From contig MU004185.1 in the NCBI GenBank assembly GCA_010093605.1, positions 1,757,334 through 1,821,333 on the forward strand: a stretch of 64,000 bases of DNA. The letters are read 5' to 3'. The notes under the pieces were generated by a model, which was not told the origin of the DNA, did not search any database, and saw only the letters and a list, made by a program, of their open reading frames with translations. The stretch comes from Lophium mytilinum. Lineage: Eukaryota > Ascomycota > Dothideomycetes > Mytilinidiales > Mytilinidiaceae. The position numbers were made by a program, and so were the translations under genes. Within the stretch, counting starts at the first letter, position 1, and each line of letters starts with the position of its first letter. Below are positions 55,768-64,000 of the stretch, one piece after another.

Positions 55768-57798
55768 GGTTTCGGGGGTTTCGGACAGCGCTCTACCAAA
55801 GTCTCAATTCACACACTCTCAACAAATCGCGAACGGAGAAAGACAGGCATCGCAGGGTCGTCTGGCGACAGACGGAAAGTACAAAGAGGCAGGACAGGTA
55901 GGACAGGCAGGACGGCTGGAGGAGCCGCCGGGAGGTGAGAGCAAGCAGAGATGGCAACTCCGGAGAGCGAGGCAGCGAACAGCATGACGACGAAGGAACG
56001 AACTTTTGATTCTGGCTTCACGAGAGTGAAAGGTGGCAGCGCACGGTGAGCTGGTGCGCAGGTGGGTGGAAGAGGAATTGATGGAAGCTGGTGTAGGCGC
56101 AAGAGTTTGCGACAAGAAGTGGGTGTGAGAAGGGTTGGTGTGGGTGAGAAAGGTTGGTGTGGTGGAGATGGAGAGTGGAGGGGCGGCGGGGCAGATGAAA
56201 AGCAGGCAGAAAAGAGACCCCTCCAGTGGGAGAAGGGCGCTAGCGATCAAAGCACTCACGCTACGGCTCAGTCGTCCAGGTGTGCTCAGCGACGGCTGTG
56301 ACAGGTCGGCTTAGCGGTCGAAGCGCGGCGGATGCGTGGCAGGGTGGCCCGGTCGGTAGGGGAGCAGCTGTGAGCTTGTGAATTGCAGTGCAGTGAGGCC
56401 GTCTGATACGCTGGAGGTGCAGGAGGCGGGCGTTTTTGTATGCCGCTGGCTGGCTATGGACCGAGGGGCGCTGATATTGGCGCCATCCCGTGTCTAAAAC
56501 ATCATGCGGCCCATGGCTAGCTAGGCCCTATACGGCCCAATTGCGAGCAAGCAGGCAGCTGATGGGTCTGATGCATTGCGCACGCCATGCTTCACGGACC
56601 CGCTCCGATGCGCGCAGCAGGCTCTGCAGCGAGCCAGATGGATATTGCGCATGCTTCGGTGTGTATCAATTCGCTTAACACGCAGAGCATCAGGGCACAA
56701 GCACACAAGGGCATCAGAAGGCAGCAGGGCGAGCGGCATTGTGGCATCATTGGGCGTCGCGTTGGACAGAAGCGCGTGGGTTGCAGTGGAGGCGATCCCA
56801 CAAAAGAAGCTTATCAAGATAATCGCGGTGCGGAGGCGAGCTGCTGGGCCTCCTTCCCCACCAAACACTGTATGCCTGCACCCACCCTGCCCCCGAGCCG
56901 GAATCGGCCTCTCGCAGACGGGCTGGTGTGCGTGGTCGGCCAAACAAATCAGCGGCTCGTGCTGCCGTGGGATGCCCGGTCGGCAGCATTCGGGGTCGCC
57001 ACGGCCACGGGACTCGGGATAGGGCTCCGTGAAGACGACGACGACGACCATCTCGCGATCCCCGGCAGCATTCGTCGGCCTCAATCGTGGCTCTGAAAGG
57101 CACTGTGGCCGCAGCTGAGGGACAAGCGGTCTCGCCGGACTGCCACAGATCTCGCCCGCGCCATGCATCATGCCTCTAACCTCTAGCCAGCAGCGCTGCA
57201 TGGGGACAGGCACGCCAGCTGCAATCAACCGCTGCTCCCCGTCCAATGCCATGATATTGCATGCTTCAGTCACGCGGCGAGCAAACTTACCGCAATCAGA
57301 CTACCACAATCAGACTATGAAATCAAACTACGACAATCAGACTATGGCTCTCAATTGACACTTCACGCTCTTCTCTGCCAGGCTGCCGTAGTATCTTCGG
57401 GTTGCGTGGTGTTGATTGCTCGTCATGTGGCAGGTGCTTTCCGCATTGGGAAGCCGCAGCTGGATGCCTCCACCACATTGTCATCGTCACAGCGTCGTAG
57501 CTTTGATCTATGCACTTAGTGAACCTGCGAGCGCTGCAGCAAGCAAGAGCACCGTGATATCTCTGTTTGACCCTCCAAGCCGCATCGTCGCGCCCATCGT
57601 TACACAGTACCAGTCTGCGAGCGACCAAGAGTTCAGCCCCTCCGCGCTTCTCAACCATCCCCAAGGCCTCTGCAGTACGACGGCAGCTACACGTCTCGAA
57701 AGTCGGTGTGCCGTTGTGTCCCCCGAGTGTGAAAGCCACGTCGAAGCGCCTCGAGGAGTGTGTCGCCGGGCCTGGCTCCATGTGAAGCCTGTGGAGTC
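55768..57798. other. Long divergent intergenic region
   Basis: Two kilobases between divergent starts. Frames of 100-250 codons overlap on both strands at 56.5-57.3 kb and 57.4-57.8 kb, but none resembles a protein family, so I call none. CAATCAGACTA is repeated three times at 57292-57345. Confidence 0.45.
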
Positions 57799-59928
57799 AT
57801 GGACGTCCGCAAATGGCTCGACGAGGTAGTGCATCCAGAGAAGGCAGCGAGCCTCCCCGACCAGCTAGGGCTGCCCCAGTTCCTCCATCCCAAAAGAGAC
57901 AGACAGGATCCTTCAGACCAGGCCGGCGCCCCTGCACCTGCTCGCAAACATGGGCGCAAGGACAGGTCGGCCGCCTCAGACAGCTCCATTCTGCAGGCTC
58001 GACAGCACCGCACACGAAAGGATGCATCCGAACACGACGCACCTGTCATCGCCGGCGCTAATCGAGCCTCGTCGCCTGCAGAGCATCGCTCCGATCACTC
58101 CTCATCGGTGAGCGTTGCATCAGACCACCGATATGAACGGAAGCCAAGGCACAAGACGCGGCCCGACCTGTACGAGCCCAAGCAGGATGCCTCAAATGAG
58201 CGGGGAAGCCGGAAACACAGGAGGGGCAAGGACGAATCAAGGAAAGAGAAGAGAAAGTCGCGACGGAAGAAGACGGACAACCCGGGCGCTGGCCTGGTCC
58301 AGAGTTTTCATGCAAACAATGTGCCCAGAGACCGCTTGACCGTGAGAGCACACTTGCATGCCATTTAGCCAGGACGGCGCTGATGATTGGTGCAGTTGAA
58401 ACCACGAGAAAAACTCGGCATTTTCAACAAGGGGCGCGCATCAACGCCTGTCAAAGGCCGTGGCCGTAAGCGACCCTCCCGCCATATATGCTTGCTGGCC
58501 CCTTACTGACGCGATATAGTCCCTGACCTGGTTTTCTCCGAGATGAAATTCCTGCAGAAACGAAAAGATGCCCCAGAAGAGACACATAAGGAGGAGGAAA
58601 CAAGAAAGAGGCGAAAGAAAGACCATGCGCAGGCAAACGAACACGAAATGTCTGCATACTTCACCTCTCTCCGGCCACCGCTAGCCGAAAAGGACACCAA
58701 CGTCCAATCCCATCGGCCCCCCTCCCACCATTATCGTACACTCGTGCCGGCAAACGAACACAAGAAGCTAAGATCAGCTAGTATCGAGTCTCCTATACCC
58801 ACCGTAGAGTTACCAGAGAAGCCGTACTTAGGATTCGGGGGCAGAGGCGCCCGGCACGAGAGCGGCTACCTGTCATGGTCGGAGACTGACCGGCTAGCTA
58901 CTCAATCACCCGTCTTTCGGCGAGCCCTGACAACTATAGATGTTGGTCAATTAGAAGCAGCGCATCGTAAGCAGAACGATATCAATGCGACGACCAAAGG
59001 CCCTTTTCAGAGACCTACAAGCTTCAAGTCACCCAGCCATCACACTCCTGATGACAGGAACAGTCGGCCGAGGGTGACTTCGTCGCTCCCCGCCAGCTTT
59101 TCGACGCGTCGTCCACCGTCTCGTGGTAAGTCCCAGCGACCACGATCAGATCCTCAAAAACTGGCAAGAGTGTCAAAACAGAACATGGAAGAGCCGGAGA
59201 CCTCCCCAGAAGTGGCTGCAGCTCCACCTCGCAAAGAGCGGAAAAGGGTGACACATCGACAACCGGTAGCGGAGAGTTGTTCAGACTCGAAGCCAAGTGA
59301 TGATGAAGCTCGCGAAGGAAGTCGAGGTCAATGCGAACGGAGAGAGCAGGGCACTGATGGGCCAGATCCTGTCATAAAGACTGACCCAGATCCAGACACC
59401 TCTTCTACGTTGGGCAAACTGCTTCAAGAATGTGAATCGGCCGCTGCGCAGAAGGATGCTTGGCCGGATCGACAACGACAACAACATACTGACAGACGGC
59501 CAACAGTCCAGTTCGCTTTTGCTGACAATGGTAGCGAGAGAGGTGAGGATACACTCCATGAGGCACAGCAACTGCATCAGGTCACACTACCGCCGCTTTT
59601 TACCTCGCAGATACGCCCAAACTTTGACCAGGACTTTCCTAACCTTTTCGACGAGCAATTGCAACTCGGCCAGCAGGGCCAACTATTAGACATGTACTCA
59701 GAGGACGCGGACATGGGAGAAATTCAATCGATACTGAGGGCGGACCGTCAGATGGAAAACTATGACGACGGACTGTCGTACTTACCGGACGGAATTTCGT
59801 CAACCGGACTCGGGCATTCGCCAATTGGTGACCCAGATCTGGAGGCTGGCGGTGCACACCGTCAACCTCCACCACCGGCAGAGGAGGGCATCTTTGCGAG
59901 CTTTTGGCGTCCGCATAAACTCTATTGA
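57799..59928 (+). CDS. Basic, disordered protein of unknown function
   Basis: Exons 57799-58341, 58396-58465 and 58520-59928 give 673 residues. Joining restores RLTLKPREKLGIFNKGRAST and KGRGLPDLVFSEMKFLQKRK, the only strongly conserved-looking core. The N-terminal MDVRKWLDEV may form a short helix. Most of the protein is Arg/Lys/Ser-rich with several nuclear-type patches (KEKRKSRRKK, KRRKKDH), then acidic toward the end. It closes with GIFASFWRPHKLY, an aromatic-basic tail that may be a binding motif. The first two exons extend an otherwise intronless frame, and both introns have good GT-AG ends. No family is recognised. Confidence 0.8.
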
Positions 59929-60354
59929 CGTGAGGTTCGTGTCATGGGCCAGGCCATATTGTATACAAATAGCCCCTTTTAGCACCTTTATATAAGCGAA
60001 AAATTCGGGATCCATTCGTCCTTACAACCTTGGAACAGCGCTCAGCATAACCCTCGGCATGAAAGTCGAGCTCCGCATTCCGCACCTTTTCTTATCCGTC
60101 GATCACGTAATTCGTGTTGTATGAATCTAGGACGCCCATTGAGGCTCAGCGCGGCCGTGAGACCTGAAGTAATAAAGCCCCAGCACTTGGCCGTCTCATG
60201 CAGACTGCCAACCGTGACGTTTGCTACGCTGGCCACGCATAACAGGCCCTCCGCCCGGTACCCCACCACGGCCACTCCCGCCTCACTCGACAAAATTCAG
60301 TCCCGGACGAGACAGCTAGCAGGGCACATCCAACCTTCGCGAACCACAGCAACC
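59929..60354. promoter_or_regulatory. Upstream region of IPP1 with an in-frame upstream ATG
   Basis: An ATG at 60121 is in frame with the IPP1 start at 60355 and the 78 codons between are open. The encoded leader ([17 protein letters not shown] at its start) is basic with very few acidic residues, like a mitochondrial presequence. Confidence 0.5.
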
Positions 60355-61476
60355 ATGGCCTCTTCAACTCGCTCTCCCTACACCGCGCGCAAGGTCGGTG
60401 CTGCCAACACCCTCGAGCACCGCGTCTTCATCGAGAAGGATGGCGTCCCGGTGTCGCCCTTCCACGATATTCCTCTGTATGCCAACGAGCAGCAGACCAT
60501 CCTGAACATGGTGGTGGAGGTGCCTCGCTGGACCAATGCGAAGATGGAGGTACGACATCCAGACGCCATTGACTAACTCCCGCACGTCTGCTATACGGAA
60601 ACTGACTCTACCCCGCTTCACAGATTTGCAAAGAGGAGCCCCTCAACCCCATCAAGCAGGACATCAAGAAGGGCAAACTCCGCTTCGTGAGGAACTGCTT
60701 CCCGCACAAGGGCTACCTCTGGAACTACGGGGCATTCCCCCAGGTACGCACCCCCTCCATACCCCTCACCGCTCCACCGCCGAATTCGAATTGACAAGGC
60801 ACACAGACGTGGGAGGACCCCAATGTCATCCACCCGGAGACCAAGGCCAAGGGCGACAACGACCCGCTCGACGTGTGTGAGATCGGCGAGCTGGTGTCCA
60901 AGCCCGGCGACGTCAAGCAGGTCAAGGTGCTCGGCGTCATGGCGCTGCTCGACGAGGAGGAGACGGACTGGAAGATTATCGTTATCGACGTGAACGACCC
61001 GCTGGCCCCGAAGCTCAACGACATCGAGGATGTGGAAAGGCACCTCCCTGGCCTGCTGCGGGCGACCAATGAGTGGTTCCGCATCTACAAGATCCCGGAT
61101 GGCAAGCCGGAGAACCAGTTTGCATTCTCGGGCGAGTGCAAGAACAAGAAGTGAGTTCGCCGATATAACTACAGAGGAATTGAGTCTAATGTGTACAGGT
61201 ACGCTACGGATATCGTCCGCGAGTGCGCTGAGGCTTGGGAGCGGTTGATCACTGGCAAGACTGCTAAGGGCGGCCTTTCTCTGTAAGTGATCCAATGGCA
61301 CACACAATTTAGAACGTATACTGATATCCAGTAGCACCAACGTTTCGGTCCAGCACTCCGCTGACCGCACCGACCCCTCCACCCTCAGCATCCCGCGGGG
61401 CGAGAACCTGGCACCCGCCCCCATCGACCCCAGCATCGACAAATGGTTCTTCATCTCCGGCGCTCCCTCCTCTTAG
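60355..61476 (+). CDS. IPP1: Inorganic pyrophosphatase
   Basis: Soluble family I pyrophosphatase that hydrolyses pyrophosphate to two phosphates using Mg2+. Exons 60355-60549, 60624-60743, 60807-61150, 61199-61282 and 61332-61476 give 295 residues, near the yeast length. [24 protein letters not shown], the signature [12 protein letters not shown] with the metal-binding Asp residues, [14 protein letters not shown] and the ECKNKKYA region are intact. The last acceptor could be 61331 or 61334, a one-codon choice. It ends [10 protein letters not shown]. Its 3' end converges with mL53 across 285 bp. A longer form from 60121 is possible. Confidence 0.96.
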
Positions 61477-61761
61477 ACACTAAATCACAGGATTAAATTG
61501 GGAAGGAACACACGGGGGCCGGGACGCGTTACATCATTAACTGAACGCAGGTCACTAGAGATGGGAAGGGGGACCGTATGCAGATCTAGGAGTACAACAC
61601 ACACACGCCTCTTGATGGTGATATAGATAAAAAGCACGCGTCCAAACTATGCTGTGGTTCCGAACTCCTGTGATGCCTTATGCCCCTGTGACTATTTACA
61701 GGACTACAGTTCTTATTCAACATGTTTTTATACAGTGATTGGTAATTGTGTGGGCGTTGAT

Positions 61762-62203
61762 TCATCCACTCAACTCCTCCTTCCGCGCTAATATCCTCGA
61801 ATGCCGATCCACCTCCGCCATTACCTCTGTTGAGCGCATCGTCTCCAGGTCGAGCTTGAGTTCCTTCCCGTCCTCTGTGATCAACAATTAGCCTCAGTTC
61901 AATCCTCGCCCCAATCATTATCCAGAATCCCCACTACTCCCACTATCTCAACCCAATCAATCACCCCGGGACATTATATCTCCCTCCCAACCCGTCCGCA
62001 AGAGTGTAAGGGGTATACATACTAAACTTCACAAACAGCAGCGGCTTCTGCGTGCTCGTGCGCGGCAGAATGGTGTGTTTGATGAGCATGCCGGTGGCGC
62101 GCGCGTCCGGCGGCAGTTGGGCGAGGAAGGTGCGCGCGGTTTTAGAGAGCGGGGAGAAGGGGTTGAAGGAGGTGCGAACTTCGGAGAGGAAGCGGGTGAT
62201 CAT
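61762..62203 (-). CDS. MRPL44: Mitochondrial large ribosomal subunit protein mL53
   Basis: mL53 (yeast Mrpl44), a small protein of the mitochondrial large subunit. Exons 62203-62023 and 61874-61762, with a 148-nt intron, give 97 residues, the usual length. MITRFLSEVRTSFNPFSP opens it. ARTFLAQLPPDARATGM and ILPRTSTQKPLLFVKF follow, and the second exon supplies KDGKELKLDL and VDRHSRILARKEEL. The frame of exon 1 runs on into the intron, so the second exon would be missed without splicing. It is divergent from SEC20 over about 500 bp. Confidence 0.92.
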
Positions 62204-62699
62204 GGCGGTGGTTGGGGTGGAAGAGGAGAGTAGCTGAGAGTATTAGATTGGAAGAATGAAGGGGATCATTGGGAGAGGGAGGGCTTACTGTGAGGAGGGG
62301 CGGAGAGCGCAATTGGAGATGCGGGTGTGGGTGCGGGTGGTTTATTGATTTATGGAGGTTTTGCGGAGGGGATCGCGGGTTGTTCTGGTTGGATGGCTTG
62401 GCGTTGGTGGAGGAAACATAGGACGGAGTAGAGTAGACTGTTTATAACTATTCAGTGGTGTATCTTTGTTAAGCATCATCTGAAGTCCCTCAACGTCTAC
62501 TCAACAGTATTGTTTAGAGAGTTTCCACGCCTTCAAAGCTCCTCAGACGTCGTCCAACCCATCTATCACCCTTGTCCCCCAAAGACTCGCAAGAATAACC
62601 GACTACCACCGCATCGTCATGGCCCTGACGATTTAAATGGATGCGGCCCTAACCTAACACCTGGCCTCCCCTCCCCGCGACGACGACCTTCTTTCAACA
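62204..62699. promoter_or_regulatory. Shared divergent promoter region, mL53 and SEC20
   Basis: 496 bp between two starts pointing away from each other. No frame is open across it. No specific binding site can be named. Confidence 0.45.
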
Positions 62700-64000
62700 A
62701 TGACCACCCTCGACGACCTCCATGAACTATCCCACCGCCTCTCCAACCTCTTCGACCAAAACAAAGCAGCCCTCCAGCTCATACACCGACTATCAAAACT
62801 CAACTTCGGCACCACCTCCGACGAGAACGGCGTCCGACTCGAGCTCACAGCCGAGATCTCGGAAACCCTAAAGCAAACAGAACTCGACCTCGACGTCGTC
62901 AGAGAAGACGTCGAACTACTAAGCATAACCCGGCCCAACGCTCGAGACCCCCGCCAACAACACCGGGACACCGAAAAAGAGCGCGAGAAGACACGGATAG
63001 CAGTCCAAGTCGCGAAGCTCGCCGAAGACCTGCGGAGGTACGTCTCCCTCACCCTCTCCTCTAGCTGAAACCGCCGTGCTAACGCCCCTCCCAGTACCCG
63101 TACGCAATTCGACAACGCCCAGCGCATCGCGAAGCGCAACGCGGAAGCCGCGAAGCGGAAAGAGCGCGAGCTGCTCTTCGCCGGCGCGCAGAGCGGAACG
63201 ACCACACCCTCATCAGCGTCACGAAGGAAGGGGAAGGATATCTCAGCAGACGAGGTGCTAGTGAACGCGTCGAGCGACGTGACAGCAGCATTACGGCGGA
63301 CACACCAGTTGATGCAATCGGAGCTATCGCGGTCGAGATTCGCACAGGAGACACTCGAGCAGAGCACCGCAGCTTTAGCAGATTTGGGTACGTCATTGGC
63401 ATTCCCGCTGCTGAAACGTGGCATGACGTACGGGGGCTAATATATATATTGCAGGCGACCACTACACTTCCCTCGACGACCTCCTCACCTCCTCCCGCAG
63501 CCTCCTCACAAACCTCGTCAAGTCGCAGAAATCGGATACGTGGTATCTCGAGACTGCGTTCTATATCCTCGTTACTACTATCATCTGGCTCGTCTTTCGA
63601 CGATTCCTTTATGGACCGCTTTGGTGGTTCCTCTACCTCCCGTTGAAGTTAACGTATAAGTTTGCTTTCTGGGTCCTTTCTGTTGTTGGTGTGACCGGCG
63701 GCGCGGCTTCGACGACGTCTGTAGCGATATCGGCGTCGCGGAGTACGAGTTTGATTGTTAAGCCTAGCGCGACGGGTAGACCGCCGGCGAGGATGCCTGG
63801 ACAGCAGCCGTATATGCGTGCTGGGGGTGGTGGGCATGGGGCGAAGAGCGATCCGAGTGATGAGGGGAGCATGTCGAGGCAGGTTGGGCAGATGGCGGAG
63901 TCTACGCAGCAGCAGGAGGGACAGCAAGCTCAGCAAGGACAGCAGCCAGCAGAAGGAGCGAAGGAGCAGCCGAGGAGAGGGGACGGGCAGCCGCTGGTGG
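62700..64000 (+). CDS. SEC20: SEC20, ER Q-SNARE (3' end outside window)
   Basis: Sec20 (BNIP1 family) is the Qb-type SNARE of Golgi-to-ER retrograde traffic, working with Ufe1, Use1 and the Dsl1 tether. Exons 62700-63037, 63095-63387 and 63455 to the window end give 392 codons so far. The N-terminal helical bundle (ELSHRLSNLFDQNKAAL) is followed by AQRIAKRNAEAAKRKEREL and the SNARE-like helix (TAALRRTHQLMQSELSRSRF, DDLLTSSRSLLTNLV). A membrane segment comes next (AFYILVTTIIWLVFRRFLYGPLWWFLYLP). A long Gln/Gly-rich tail of at least 110 residues follows it and would sit in the ER lumen, unusual beside yeast Sec20's HDEL-ended tail. Both introns are short. Confidence 0.9.

Noticed and set aside
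56521-57834. Long antisense frame pairs between the RRM gene and the basic protein
   Set aside because: Both strands are open over the same DNA, with Arg/Ala/Cys-rich random-looking products and no recognised motif.
1-64000. CRISPR arrays, rRNA, bacterial operons, secondary-metabolite cluster
   Set aside because: None seen; the tandem arrays have degenerate units and no uniform spacers, and the single MFS gene has no biosynthetic neighbours.

Overview
This window is nuclear DNA of a filamentous ascomycete (Pezizomycotina, most likely Dothideomycetes). Genes are split by short GT-AG introns, mostly 47-60 nt. Two HET-domain genes are present, and a mariner-type DNA transposon has an AT-rich, CpA/TpG-poor interior of the kind left by repeat-induced point mutation (RIP). 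Most genes are single-copy housekeeping genes. Between them lie repeat arrays and family-expanded genes.

Layout. 1-0.7 kb: the 5' part of an unrecognised minus-strand gene. 2.0-3.8 kb: an intronless ankyrin-repeat gene. 4.5-7.35 kb: VPS53 (GARP tethering complex), divergent from an MFS drug:proton antiporter at 8.5-10.4 kb. 10.4-14.3 kb: an accessory block in which an intact stand-alone RNase H gene sits between two tandem arrays (66-bp and about 205-bp periods) that share one hairpin-like core. A three-copy remnant of the 66-bp array lies at 4.23-4.44 kb. 15.6-16.8 kb: GH18 chitinase. 17.6-18.5 kb: YTH1/CPSF30. 18.95-20.6 kb: an old degenerate tandem array. 20.9-31.8 kb: a small unknown gene, a BAH-PHD chromatin reader (EPR-1-like), a CAF120/SKG3-type PH-domain protein and one unknown gene.

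31.98-33.42 kb is the RIP-degraded mariner with perfect 30-bp terminal inverted repeats. It is followed by two HET-domain genes (34.0-39.9 kb) that share a 53-nt intron 85% identical between them. 41.0-45.4 kb is TAF2 (TFIID) and 46.3-47.9 kb an APH-type kinase-like protein. 48.9-53.7 kb holds three intronless tandem paralogues of an F-box-like family plus a relic of a fourth start. 54.9-55.8 kb is a glycine-rich RRM protein, 57.8-59.9 kb a basic disordered protein, 60.4-61.5 kb inorganic pyrophosphatase, 61.8-62.2 kb mitochondrial ribosomal protein mL53, and 62.7 kb to the end SEC20, which is cut by the window edge.

The genes do not form an obvious pathway. The housekeeping set covers vesicle traffic (VPS53, SEC20), mRNA 3'-end formation and turnover (YTH1, CAF120), transcription and chromatin (TAF2, BAH-PHD) and mitochondrial translation (mL53). 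The least explained parts are the RNase H gene between core-sharing arrays, the tandem F-box-like family and the HET pair with its shared intron. All exon borders were read by eye from splice signals and protein-family continuity, without alignment tools.
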